NCBI GenBank assembly: GCA_963704405.1
Contig: OY969903.1
Location: 1,240,001 to 1,304,000 of the forward strand
Direction of reading: 5' to 3'
Length of the DNA stretch: 64,000 nucleotides
DNA from: MFD01213-c1 sp963704405
GTDB taxonomy: Bacteria; Planctomycetota; Phycisphaerae; Tepidisphaerales; Tepidisphaeraceae
The notes under the pieces are model-generated. The model saw only the letters and a list, made by a program, of their open reading frames with translations, had not been told where the DNA came from and ran no database searches. Within the stretch, counting starts at the first letter, position 1, and every line of letters starts with the position of its first letter. The position numbers and the translations under genes were made by a program. Positions 1 through 9,263 of the stretch are shown in pieces.

Positions 1-150
1 AGGGCATACATGCTGCCCAATCTTCACCCTAACTGCTGTGATTTGGCGGTTTGCTGCCATTCAACCGGATAAGCCGCCCAAATCTCTTTGCCGGCAGCGA
101 AATAACGCGCATCGCCGGACGTTATAATCCGGTACCAACTAAGGCGGTTC

Positions 151-1656
151 ATGGCGACGACCCATCCCCTGCTGGAACCCTACCAGCCCACTTCTGCAGA
201 TCCGTTTGACACGATCAAAGCGGCCCATCTGCTCAATCGCGCTGGTTTTGGCGGCACGCGGGCGGAGATCGAAAAAGTCTGCAAGCTTGGTCCGCAGGAC
301 GCCGTCGATTGGCTGCTTGATTTCCCTGACGCCGGCGCTGAAGAGCAGAGCCAGACCGACGTTCCGGATCTTGGGTCGATCGCGGACTATCCCAAATCAT
401 TTCGTGATCTCGAGCGCGCTTTTGTCGGCAAGACCGATGAAGAAAAGAAGATGCTCCGCCAGAAGTTCCAGTTGGCCAACCGCGAAGCGCTCGACGCCAC
501 CGTGAATTGGTGGATGCATCGCATGGCATACGGCCCGCAGCCGCTTCAGGAAAAGCTCACGCTCTTCTGGCATGGTCACTTCGTCACCAGCGCGAAGGAT
601 GAGCGCATGGCGTTTGCAATGTGGAAGCAGAATGAACTGCTGCGGGCGAATGCGGTGGGCAATTTCCGCGAATTCGTCCGAGGCATCAGCCGCGATCCGG
701 CGATGCTCGATTACCTCAACAACACGCAGAACCGCAAAGCCCACCCTAACGAAAACTATGGCCGCGAGCTGATGGAGCTGTTCACGCTCGGCATCGGCAA
801 TTACACCGAAGATGATGTCAAGCAGGCCGCCCGCGCGTTCACCGGCTGGGCCCATGACGGCGACGATTTTGTCTATCGCAAATTTGACCACGACGACGGC
901 GTCAAATATTTCCTCGGACATCAGGGCAACTTCGACGGCGATGATGTCATCGACATCATTCTCTCCCAGCCTGTCTGCGGACGATTCATCGCCTCCAAGC
1001 TCTTCCGCTATTTCGCCTACGAAGACATCGACGACAAACTCGCCGAGGCGCTTGGTTCAACCCTGCGGAACGGCGGCTACGAGCTGCGCCCGCTCGTGCG
1101 CACCATCCTCACGAGCAAAGCGTTCTACAGCCAGCAATCGATCGGCTCGCAGATCAAATGCCCGATCCAACTTGTTCTGGGCACGGTGCGGCTGCTGGAA
1201 CTGCCGATGCCGCCGCAGCGCATGTTGCTCCCCGGCCTCACGCAGATGGGCCAGATTCCATTTGCGCCGCCCAACGTCCGCGGCTGGCCCGGTGGGCGCA
1301 TGTGGATCAATACCAGCACGCTCTTCGTCCGCTACAACACCGCCATCTTTCTCGCCGGCGGTGGAGCGACGCAATTACCGAAAATGGCCGGCGGCAAAAA
1401 CTTCGGCGGCATCAACAGAGGCAACAAATCAATCGAAGTCCCCGCCGTCGATTTTCATCCCGGCTCCGGTGACGCGGGCATGACCACCGCTGAAGACGTC
1501 GCCGACGCCTGGGTCGCGCGTCTCATCCAGCGTCCCATCACTACCGACAAACGCCAGGTGCTTCTGGACGCCCTGGCCAATCAGCCGCAGCGCCAGGAAA
1601 ATGTGCGAAAAATGATTCAGTTGATTGTGTCGATGCCTGAATATCAGTTGTGCTGA
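151..1656 (+). CDS. DUF1800 family protein
   Basis: The 501-residue protein matches the DUF1800 family, whose biochemical role is unknown and whose members usually sit beside a DUF1501 partner, as here. The sequence shows the family opening AAHLLNRAGFGGTRAE near residue 25, the core RELMELFTLGIGNYTEDDV near residue 205 followed by a FTGW box, and a C-terminal VRGWPGGRMWINTSTL stretch. The length fits complete family members. No signal peptide is evident at the N-terminus. It lies 108 bp upstream of the DUF1501 gene on the same strand, so the two are probably co-transcribed. The ATG start follows a weak purine-rich stretch. The family call is secure; the function is unknown. Confidence 0.9.
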   Translation: MATTHPLLEPYQPTSADPFDTIKAAHLLNRAGFGGTRAEIEKVCKLGPQDAVDWLLDFPDAGAEEQSQTDVPDLGSIADYPKSFRDLERAFVGKTDEEKKMLRQKFQLANREALDATVNWWMHRMAYGPQPLQEKLTLFWHGHFVTSAKDERMAFAMWKQNELLRANAVGNFREFVRGISRDPAMLDYLNNTQNRKAHPNENYGRELMELFTLGIGNYTEDDVKQAARAFTGWAHDGDDFVYRKFDHDDGVKYFLGHQGNFDGDDVIDIILSQPVCGRFIASKLFRYFAYEDIDDKLAEALGSTLRNGGYELRPLVRTILTSKAFYSQQSIGSQIKCPIQLVLGTVRLLELPMPPQRMLLPGLTQMGQIPFAPPNVRGWPGGRMWINTSTLFVRYNTAIFLAGGGATQLPKMAGGKNFGGINRGNKSIEVPAVDFHPGSGDAGMTTAEDVADAWVARLIQRPITTDKRQVLLDALANQPQRQENVRKMIQLIVSMPEYQLC

Positions 1657-1661
1657 AGAGT

Positions 1662-1746
1662 GTCAGTCGTCCGTTGTCCGTGGTCCGTTGTCCGTTGCTG
1701 ATGTGCATCCCAGCAACGGACAACTGACCACGGACAATGGACTGCC
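1662..1746. repeat. Imperfect inverted repeat made of CCGTTGTCCGT words
   Basis: Arms at 1662-1700 and 1711-1746 are nearly complementary around a 10-nt loop. Each arm is built from tandem variants of GTCCGTTGTCCGTGG. Related words (CAGCAACGGAC, AACGGACAACTGAC) recur near 39673-39713 before the ctaD gene. It fills the gap between the DUF1800 and DUF1501 genes and could fold into a long hairpin in the mRNA. I read it as an intergenic repeat element rather than a classical terminator, because no T-tract follows. Confidence 0.75.
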
Positions 1747-1764
1747 CTGAGCAACGGACAAATT

Positions 1765-3073
1765 ATGCAAAAGCATTTTTCCACCCGCCGCGTTTTTCTT
1801 CAGAAGGGCCTGACGCTTCTGGCCGCCGCCCAGACAGTGCCTGCGTTCCTGAATCAAACCGTGCTGGCGTTGTCGCAGCCGTTTGATTCGTCCCCCATTC
1901 AGCCGCCGACTGGCAAAGACGGCAAGATCCTCGTCGTCGTCCAACTCGGCGGCGGCAACGACGGCCTGAGCACCGTCGTCCCCCACGGCGACGATGCCTA
2001 TCACCGCAATCGCCCGATCATCGGCATGGACAGCAAAACCGTCCTCAAGATCAACGATTACCTCGGCCTCCATCCCAATCTCGCTCCGCTTAAAGCGCTC
2101 TATGACGACGGCCATCTCGGCATCATCAATGGCGTCGGATATCCCAACCCTAACCGCTCCCACTTCCGCGCCACCGACATCTGGGAATCTGGTCAGCCCG
2201 AAAAGGATATCGTCACCAGCGGCTGGATCGGCCGCTATTTTGACAACACCTGCCCCGGCTGCGATCCGCATGTCGGTGTTTCCATCGGCCACACGCTACC
2301 GCTGGCGATGCAAGGTGACCGCATCATGCCGCTCTCGCTTCGAGCGCCCCGAAGCGTATCGCTATCAAGGTCACGACCGCGCCGCGTATGAAAAGCTTAA
2401 TCACGCCGCCACCACGCAGCCGACCGACCTGCTCCCCAACACGCTGGCTGAAACCAGCAAGTACCGCAAAAAGGTCGATATTACGCCCACGTCGCAGCTC
2501 GATTTCCTTGAACGCACCGCCATGGACGCCCAGCTCAGCAGCGACGACATCCTCCGCATGACCCAGGCCCATCGCGGCAATAACTACCCCGGCGGTGAAT
2601 TCGGCAACGCCCTGCAAACCATTGCCGCCATGATCGCCGGCGGTCTGCCCACGCGCGTCTATTACGCCAGCCTCACCGGCTTCGACACCCACGCCAACCA
2701 GAAGCCTCGCCATGATCAGCTCATGACTCAGCTTGCGCAGGGGCTGAATGCGTTCTGGACCGACATCAAAGGGCAGAACAATCAGGATCGGGTGCTGGTG
2801 ATGACGTTCAGCGAGTTTGGCCGCCGAGTGCAGCAAAACGCCAGCGGCGGAACCGACCACGGCGCCGCCGCCCCGATGTTCCTGATGGGTCCCAAGATCA
2901 CCCCCGGCCTGCTTGGCCGCCATCCATCGCTGACAGACCTCGATCAAGGCGATCTGAAATACAACACCGATTTCCGCAGCATCTATGCCACCATCCTGCA
3001 AAACTGGATGGAGACACCCAGCAAACCAATCCTCGGCCAGCAGTTCCCGACACTGCCGATCCTTCGCGCGTAG
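1765..3073 (+). CDS. DUF1501 (sulfatase-like) protein, frameshifted
   Basis: DUF1501 proteins are alkaline-phosphatase-fold relatives of unknown substrate, usually exported and paired with DUF1800 proteins. The N-terminus has a twin-arginine-like STRRVFLQKG followed by a hydrophobic run, suggesting Tat export. Family blocks VVVQLGGGNDGLSTVVP (near residue 53), FSEFGRRVQQNASGGTDHG and the closing NWMETPSKPILGQQFP are present. The reading frame breaks near 2330-2345: residues up to PLS are in one frame and ERPEAYRYQGHD onward in the next. Removing one base (for example a T at 2339-2340) restores one continuous protein of about 435 residues. It ends just before the tRNA terminator. The family is clear; whether the break is real is not. 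Confidence 0.85.
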
Positions 3074-3094
3074 CGCTATGAACAAACCAACAAA

Positions 3095-3121
3095 AAACCC
3101 CATCCAAATTGGATGGGGTTT
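3095..3121 (-). terminator. Perfect hairpin terminator, probably bidirectional
   Basis: AAACCCCATCCAA and TTGGATGGGGTTT form a perfect 13-bp stem. On the minus strand it is followed by a run of six T residues (A-run at 3092-3097), immediately after the tRNA-Gly 3' end, as expected for an intrinsic terminator. It also lies 22 bp after the DUF1501 stop on the plus strand and may end both transcripts. Confidence 0.85.
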
Positions 3122-3125
3122 GATA

Positions 3126-3197
<72 letters not shown>

Positions 3198-3208
3198 AAC
3201 GCCCGGCC

Positions 3209-3236
3209 ATCCTATCTCGCGTTGGGGTATGGTCAA
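3209..3236 (-). promoter_or_regulatory. Sigma-70 type promoter of the tRNA-Gly gene
   Basis: On the minus strand TTGACC (3236-3231) and TAGGAT (3214-3209) are separated by 16 bp, and the tRNA 5' end lies 12 bp further on. This matches a housekeeping -35/-10 pair. It is inferred from sequence only. Confidence 0.6.
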
Positions 3237-3598
3237 GGCGGGCATGCGACCGCGAAAGAGGCCCAGGGCGCAAGACAGACGCAAACGGGGCGGGACGGGG
3301 ATGAAAGCGGTTTTTTGTAGTGCTGGGCGTCTGGCATGTGTCAGACCGCTTCCGACACCGGGCAGACGCTGGCGCTGCGAAAGGCTGCGGCCAGAGCGAT
3401 GTTCTTCCCTTGTCCGATAATCTCTGAGCTTCCCCATTTCATCAATTTCTCTAAGGAAATTCGCTAGAATAAAGTTCCCCATAACGGTACGCCGATTCCT
3501 TGGATAGCCGTTCAACGCGTGTTCAATTCTGTTTGGCGCTGGTGGCAGGCTGCCGCATGATGAAGGGCCGCAGGGGGTTGTATCCGCCTGGAGCGTGT
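3237..3598. other. Intergenic gap without a supported gene
   Basis: About 360 bp between the tRNA promoter and the receiver gene. Short open frames exist on both strands but none resembles a protein. The last 150 bp are comparatively AT-rich (around 3420-3480) and probably hold the promoter of the downstream receiver gene, though no clear -35/-10 pair could be fixed. Confidence 0.5.
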
Positions 3599-3997
3599 TT
3601 GTCCGTAAAGCGAATAGTTGTGGTCGACGACGAGCCTCATGTGCGTAATGTCCTGGCCCTGAAGCTCCAGGCCGCGGGGTATCATGTTACGCTTTGCCGC
3701 GATGGGGCGGAGGGCCTTGAGGAAATCTCGGCGACGATTCCCGATCTGGTTTTTACCGATTTGCAGATGCCCGAGATGACGGGGCTGGAAATGGCCCAGG
3801 CGCTGCACGCCAATCCGCAGACGTGTCACATTCCGCTCATCATGATTACCAGCCGCGGGGACATTCTTCCCGAAGATCACGCCGCCAACACGAACATTCG
3901 GCGGCTGCTGGATAAGCCGTTCAGCCCGCGGCAAATTCTTTCCATGGCCGCTGAAATTCTGAGATCGCCCGACGGTTTGGTGACAACAGCGGCGTAA
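3599..3997 (+). CDS. CheY-like single-domain response regulator
   Basis: This is a stand-alone receiver domain of about 132 residues with no output domain. It has the acidic pair in VVVDDEPHV, the phosphoacceptor Asp in LVFTDLQMPEM, the switch Ser/Thr in MITSR and the conserved Lys in LLDKPFS. Such proteins pass phosphate between kinases and effectors or bind targets such as motor switches. The start is chosen at TTG 3599 because GGAG lies 5 bp upstream and it puts the first beta-strand at residue 3. The frame is open back to an ATG at 3500, but that extension is not receiver-like. No kinase is adjacent; the nearest is the hybrid kinase at 6260. Confidence 0.85.
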   Translation: MSVKRIVVVDDEPHVRNVLALKLQAAGYHVTLCRDGAEGLEEISATIPDLVFTDLQMPEMTGLEMAQALHANPQTCHIPLIMITSRGDILPEDHAANTNIRRLLDKPFSPRQILSMAAEILRSPDGLVTTAA

Positions 3998-4069
3998 GGG
4001 GCGGGAGATGCGGGGAAACAACCGCCGAACTTTTGGACGGCGGAGCCGCGGCTTATAGACTTCTCATCT

Positions 4070-5449
4070 GTGCACAAAACAGTCGTCATCAATGCCGTCG
4101 GTCTCACGCCTGAACTGATCGGTCCGCACACGCCTCGCCTTGCGGCTTTCAGAGACGCGGGAAAGCTGGCGACCATCGGCGCTGTTTTGCCCGCCGTCAC
4201 GACCACCGTTCAATCCACCTATCTGACCGGCGCATGGCCGAGCGACCATGGCATTGTCGGCAATGGCTGGTATTTCCGGGATGAATGCGAAATTCATTTC
4301 TGGAAGCAGGCCGCGCCGCTGGTGCAGCGGCCGCGCGTGTGGGACTTGGCGCGGCAGATCGACAGCACCTTCACCTGCGCCAACATCTTCTGGTGGTATG
4401 GCATGTATTGCACGGCCGATTATACGGTCGCGCCGCGGCCTATGTATCTTGCCGACGGCCGCAAGCTCCCCGATATCTGGACGCATCCGCCCGAGTTGCG
4501 GCGGGCGCTGCAGGCCAAGCTCGGACAATTTCCGCTCTTTCATTTCTGGGGACCGGCGACGAGCATCCAAAGCACGCAATGGATCACCGATGCGGCGATG
4601 CAGATCGATCGCGAACATAATCCCACCCTCTCGCTCGTCTATCTGCCGCATCTGGATTACTGCCTCCAGCGCCGAGGCCCGGGTGCAGCCGCCAGCGCTG
4701 CAGACCTGAAAGAACTCGACGCCGAATGCGGGCGGTTGTTTGACCATTTTCAAAGCAGGGCGGCTCGAATCATCGTGCTTTCTGAATATGGAATCACCGC
4801 CGTCTCGCGGCCAGTGCATCTGAATCGAATCCTCCGCAATCGCGGCTTGCTTGCCGTGCGGGAAGAGCGGGGGCTGGAACTTCTGGACGCCGGCGAAAGC
4901 GCCGCGTTTGCAGTCGCCGATCATCAGACAGCGCATGTCTATGTAAATGATCCTTCGCGTCTAAATGAAGTCCGCGCATTGCTGGAGCAGACGGAAGGAG
5001 TGGGGCGGGTGCTGGATGAACGCGGCAAGCGGGAAACGCAACTCGATCATTCAAGGTGTGGCGAACTGATTGTGCTTGCGGAGCCAGACAGTTGGTTCAC
5101 TTATTACTACTGGCTCGACGATCGAAAAGCTCCGGATTTTGCACGCACGGTCGATATCCATCGCAAGCCGGGATATGACCCGGTTGAGCTGTTTCTTGAC
5201 CCTGCGATCACGGCGCCAAAAGCTCGTATTGCATTCACACTTCTGAAGCGCAAGCTTGGGATGCGGTCGCTGCTGGATGTGATTCCTCTGGATGCTTCGC
5301 TGGTGAAGGGTTCGCACGGGCTGGCGGCTTCAGGGCCGGACAAGGGGCCGCTCGTTGTCACAAATACTCCGGGGCAGATCGTCGCGGAGCAGCTTGCTGC
5401 AACGGATATTTGCAGCCTGATTTTGAGGCATCTGAGGGACCAGAATTGA
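4070..5449 (+). CDS. Alkaline-phosphatase-superfamily phosphodiesterase / nucleotide pyrophosphatase-like
   Basis: The 459-residue protein matches the type I phosphodiesterase/nucleotide pyrophosphatase family. It shows the nucleophile region PAVTTTVQSTYLTGAWPSDH followed by GIVGNGWYFRD, the mid-protein YLPHLDY block and VADHQTAHVYV. The canonical first-metal Asp near the N-terminus is replaced by VGLTP, and the usual SDHGM ligand pair appears as SEYGI, so metal binding is atypical. I recall this variant from a recognised subfamily, so it is probably active on an unknown phosphoester. The start is GTG at 4070. No signal peptide is seen, suggesting a cytoplasmic location. It stands alone between a receiver gene and a convergent repeat-protein gene. 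Confidence 0.85.
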   Translation: MHKTVVINAVGLTPELIGPHTPRLAAFRDAGKLATIGAVLPAVTTTVQSTYLTGAWPSDHGIVGNGWYFRDECEIHFWKQAAPLVQRPRVWDLARQIDSTFTCANIFWWYGMYCTADYTVAPRPMYLADGRKLPDIWTHPPELRRALQAKLGQFPLFHFWGPATSIQSTQWITDAAMQIDREHNPTLSLVYLPHLDYCLQRRGPGAAASAADLKELDAECGRLFDHFQSRAARIIVLSEYGITAVSRPVHLNRILRNRGLLAVREERGLELLDAGESAAFAVADHQTAHVYVNDPSRLNEVRALLEQTEGVGRVLDERGKRETQLDHSRCGELIVLAEPDSWFTYYYWLDDRKAPDFARTVDIHRKPGYDPVELFLDPAITAPKARIAFTLLKRKLGMRSLLDVIPLDASLVKGSHGLAASGPDKGPLVVTNTPGQIVAEQLAATDICSLILRHLRDQN

Positions 5450-5476
5450 TCCCGAATATTTTTTAATTTCGCGCAT

Positions 5477-5509
5477 AAAAAAAAGAGCCCGGAAATTCAT
5501 CCGGGCTCT
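5477..5509 (-). terminator. Intrinsic terminator of the ERR/DRR repeat protein
   Basis: AGAGCCCGG (5484-5492) and CCGGGCTCT (5501-5509) form a 9-bp GC-rich stem with an 8-nt loop. On the minus strand it is followed by eight T residues (A-run 5477-5484). It sits 27 bp past the minus-strand stop at 5536 and also lies just after the convergent phosphodiesterase gene. Confidence 0.85.
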
Positions 5510-5535
5510 CCCTCGTCTGATTGCTCATCTATTGC

Positions 5536-6015
5536 TCAGGCCACTTTTTGCAACTCTGGCTCGGGGACATTGTCGAGTTGAATGTCGCGGTGCTCGACCT
5601 TGCGGTAGCCGAGTTGCCGGACGACTTCCAGGATTTCGGTCCAGGTGGGATACATTTTGCGATTGACCTTTTTGTACGTCTCGATCGCCATTACGAATTC
5701 AAATTGTTCGATGTTCATTTCGCCTTCCTCCGCGCTGCGGCGTTCATCGGATCGCCGCCGACCCGGGCCGCGGCGACGTTCCAGACCGGTTTCATCGCGG
5801 CGATCGGTTCCGCTGCGGCGTTCGGGCCCGGTGTAGTTGGCCTGATCGCGCGTCTGCTGGCGGCGCTCGATGCCCGTCCGGCGATCCGCGCGGCTGAGCC
5901 GCCGATCCGGACCCTGCGGACGGTCCGCGGACCTTCGCTCAGTTGCTACCTCCGTCGCTTCGGTGGCAGCGGTGCATTTGGGTTCGACGGCAGCAATAGC
6001 AGGCTTTATAGGCAT
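5536..6015 (-). CDS. ERR/DRR-repeat protein with a conserved C-terminal module
   Basis: The 159-residue protein has an N-terminal low-complexity half made of arginine-rich repeats of the type ERRxGxDRR (TERRSADRPQGPDRR, GPERRSGTDRRDETGLERR, and others). A compact C-terminal module of about 55 residues follows, starting MNIEQFEFVMAIETYKK and running to GYRKVEH. I recall this module as a small conserved planctomycete protein of unknown function. The start at 6015 is preceded by AAGAGGAG five bases upstream; an in-frame ATG further up lacks this. The opposite strand is also open but its translation is a shadow. The arginine repeats suggest nucleic-acid or acidic-partner binding, but this is inference. 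Confidence 0.8.
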   Translation of the reverse strand: MPIKPAIAAVEPKCTAATEATEVATERRSADRPQGPDRRLSRADRRTGIERRQQTRDQANYTGPERRSGTDRRDETGLERRRGPGRRRSDERRSAEEGEMNIEQFEFVMAIETYKKVNRKMYPTWTEILEVVRQLGYRKVEHRDIQLDNVPEPELQKVA

Positions 6016-6259
6016 ACAACTCCTCTTACCCCACATCGCCTGATCCCGCCCTGAACTTTAGTGTTCGCGGTTTGTCATATAACTTCCGCCGCGATGGGAG
6101 GCGCGGCATGTGCCAGGCGTTACAGAGGTCACTGCCGTGCAGGATCACGACAAATCTCTGCGGGGCTGCATATTTCCGGCGTTTGAATCGATTTCGCAGG
6201 TACCTTCAAAACACCGCCGCCGTTACTATCGGACCAAAGGACGCTCGCCAGCATCATTC

Positions 6260-8649
6260 ATGCACATTCTTCTGCTCGAAGATAACCCCCTCGACGCCGA
6301 CCGGACGCTTGCCGCGTTAACCGGTGGAGGAGTCGTTCATACTTCCGTTCGTGCGGATTCGCGTGAAGAATTCATCGCCGCCCTGGATCGTGGCGGATTC
6401 GATCTGATTCTTGCCAGCGATCTCCTTCCCACATTTGATGGCCTGGCGGCGCTCAAGATGGCCCGCGAAAAATCGCCTGATGTTCCTTTCATTTTTCTTT
6501 CCAACACCCCCGGCGAAGAACTGGCCGTCGACGCGTTCAAAAGCGGCGCGACCGATTATGTCCTCAAGCAGCGGCTTGCGCGCTGGCGCCGGCAGTGCGG
6601 CGCGCCATCACCGACGCCGCTGCACATCGCGCCCGGCAGAAAATTGAATTAACCCTTCATCAAACCGAATCGCTCTATCACACATTGGCCGACGCCATTC
6701 CCGGAGTTGTCTTCACCAACGATCCTGACGGAAACGCCATATACATCAACCACGCCTGGACGGATTACACGGGCCAGCCGGTCGAAGAGGCGCTTCGCGA
6801 CGGTTGGCACAAGGTTGTGCATCCGGATGATCTGCCGCGCACCGCAAAATGGTGGGAAACATGCGTCCGCACAGGGGAGCCTCGCGACATTGAATACCGC
6901 GTGCGCGGCGCCGATGGCGGATATCGCTGGCTTCTCGTCCGCTCCATCCCCATGCGCGGCGAATTCGGCGATATTATCAAATGGGTCGGCACTGCCACCG
7001 ATATCACCGCACAAAAACAGGCGGAGATGGACCACCAGCGGCTGCTCGGCCAGCTCGACGCCATCATCGGCAATATGAATGAGGGACTCGTCGTCGCCGA
7101 TGCAAAAGGCAACGTGCTCACGATGAATCCGGTCGGTCTCCGCACCCAGGGACTCGATTCAGTGGACTCCTTGCGGCGAAACATTAATGACCTCGCGCAT
7201 CTGTTCCAGTTGTCTGACATGAACGGCCGCGTGCTGCCGTTCACGGAATGGCCGCTTGGCCGGGCGATTCGGGGAGAGACGTTCAGCAACTACGAAGTGC
7301 GCATCCTGCGCCTCGATACCGGCAAGACATGGATCGGCAGCTACGCCGGCGCTCCCGTTCGCGCCGCAGGCGGCGAGATCGAAATGGTGATTGTCACGTT
7401 CCGCGATGTCACCGACCAGAAGCAGAGCGCCGTCGATCTCGCCCTGGCAAAGGAGCAGGCCGAGGCGGCGAATCGCATGAAGGATGAATTCCTCGCGACG
7501 CTCAGCCACGAGCTGCGCACACCGCTGAATGCGATTCTGGGATGGACGCAGCTTCTGCTGGCCGACGGCGCCGACCCGGCTGATTTTCGCCACGGCCTGG
7601 AAACCATCGAGCGCAACGCCCATTTCCAAACGCAGCTCGTTGAAGACCTGCTCGATGTCTCGCGGATCATCTCCGGCAAAACGCGCTTGAATATCCGCCC
7701 TGTCGATCTTCGCAACGTCATCGTTGCCGCGATCGATTCCATGAAGCCCACCGCTGATGCCCGCGGTGTCACGCTTCATCGGCCGGAGAACCTGGAAATG
7801 TCCCTTGTCAGCGGCGACCCGGACCGCTTGCAGCAGATCATCTGGAATCTGCTTTCCAACGCGATCAAATTCACACCCCGCGGCGGAGACATTCGCGTCT
7901 GTCTCAGCCGCGTCGCATCGCGCATCGAAATTTCCGTCACCGACACAGGCCAGGGCATCAGCGCCGATTTTCTGCCCCACGTCTTCGAGCGATTTCGACA
8001 GGCCGACGGAACCATCTCGCGAAAGCAGGGGGGCCTGGGCCTCGGGCTCGCGATTGTCCGCCACCTCACTGAACTCCACGGCGGTTCTGTCAGCGCGAGC
8101 AGCGCAGGCGAAGGACACGGCGCAATGTTCACGGTTTCCCTGCCGCTCATCGCGGCGTATGTGCCTGGCGATTTCAGGGACAAGGCCCGAGCCGCCCCTG
8201 AAAACCTCCACGCAAGAAATCTCCTGAACGGTGTGCGCGTGCTCGTCGTCGATGATGAAGTCGACGCCCGCGCGCTGGTGGCCGCCGTACTCAAGAAGCA
8301 CAAGGCGCAGGTTACCATCGCCGCCAGCGCGTCGGAGGCGATTGAGGCGATCCAGCGCGATCCACCCGATGTGCTGATCAGCGATATCGGCATGCCCGGC
8401 GAAGATGGATACGGGCTGATCCGGAGAATCCGCAAACTCCCCCCGAACCAGGGCGGCCATACCCCCGCGGCCGCGCTTACCGCATACGCCAGAAGCGAAG
8501 ACCGCGCTCGAGCGCTGCTCTCGGGCTTTCAGGCGCACCTGCCTAAGCCAGTCGATGCGAATGAATTGATTGCTTTAGTGGTCTCGCTGGCCGCTCAGCG
8601 GGAAACGACGAACTCAACGGCTCCCCCATCGGTGGAGAAGGATTGTTGA
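6260..8649 (+). CDS. Hybrid histidine kinase REC-PAS-PAS-HisKA-HATPase-REC, frameshifted
   Basis: A large sensor kinase split by a frameshift. The first frame (6260 to about 6580) encodes a receiver domain ending DYVLKQRLAR. The second (about 6581-8649) continues APAVRRAITDAAA, then a PAS/PAC unit (NDPDGNAIYINHAW to GTATDITAQ), a second PAS, the HisKA H-box SHELRTPLNA, the ATPase N-box WNLLSNAIKF, the G box GGLGLGLAIV and a C-terminal receiver with phospho-Asp in VLISDIGMPGEDG and Lys in HLPKPVD. Adding one C near 6581 joins the parts. In the N-terminal receiver the phosphoacceptor position is Ser (DLILASDLLPTF), so it may not be phosphorylated. No membrane segment is present, so it is a cytoplasmic sensor of unknown signal. 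Confidence 0.88.
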
Positions 8650-8683
8650 GTTTGATGCAGGAAGTCGCAAATCGTCCGCTGCA

Positions 8684-9034
8684 TTACACTCCAAACCGCT
8701 TCAGATCCACCTTCCCCCGCACCACTTCCACGCCTTCTTTCTTCAACAACTCCTCTTTGGCGGCTAGCCCGTTGGCAAACCCTGTAAGCGATCCATTGCT
8801 GCCCACAACGCGATGACAGGGCACCTTTGGCGCATAAGGATTTCGCCCCAGCGCGCGGCCAACTGCTCGATATCCATTGCTTTTCAGTTGCTTGGCCACC
8901 CACGCATATGTCGCCACTTTCCCCTTGGGGATACGAGTCGTGACAGCCCACACCTTCTGCTCAAAATTCTGATCCGCCGCCAGTTCGCCTTCGTGAATCT
9001 TCCGGAGGATTGGGTCATGTTTCATAGCGCTCAT
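8684..9034 (-). CDS. MGMT/alkyltransferase-like protein (DNA-binding domain only)
   Basis: The 116-residue protein equals the C-terminal DNA-binding/active-site domain of O6-alkylguanine-DNA alkyltransferases, without the N-terminal half. It has the wing and helix block IPKGKVATYAWVAKQL, the arginine-finger region YRAVGRALGRNPYAP and the active motif PCHRV with the acceptor cysteine retained, followed by GSLTGFANG. Members either repair alkylated guanine directly or flag it for excision repair; with Cys present, repair is possible. The start may be Met1 (9034) or Met4 (9025). It is convergent with the hybrid kinase gene and divergent from rsfS. Placement in the superfamily is secure. Confidence 0.9.
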   Translation of the reverse strand: MSAMKHDPILRKIHEGELAADQNFEQKVWAVTTRIPKGKVATYAWVAKQLKSNGYRAVGRALGRNPYAPKVPCHRVVGSNGSLTGFANGLAAKEELLKKEGVEVVRGKVDLKRFGV

Positions 9035-9263
9035 CCTACCATCCCACCCACAAAACTTCGAAAACTACCAGCACACATGCCGGGAAATATTAAGGCGGCT
9101 GCGGGATTGACTGGGTGTGGAACCCGATCGCATCGGCTTAATCCACGCTTTGCGCCGGCCGCGATAATTGGTTGGGCGACAGGGGATGGTGCGGCGCTTA
9201 TACTTGGGTTTAACTGGGCCGGGCATCGGCCGGAATTTTTGGAGGTGTGTTATTGCAGCGCGA

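Noticed and set aside
5521..6054. 177-codon open frame on the plus strand
   Set aside because: It is the antisense of the ERR/DRR gene; the minus-strand product has a ribosome-binding site, a conserved module and a terminator.
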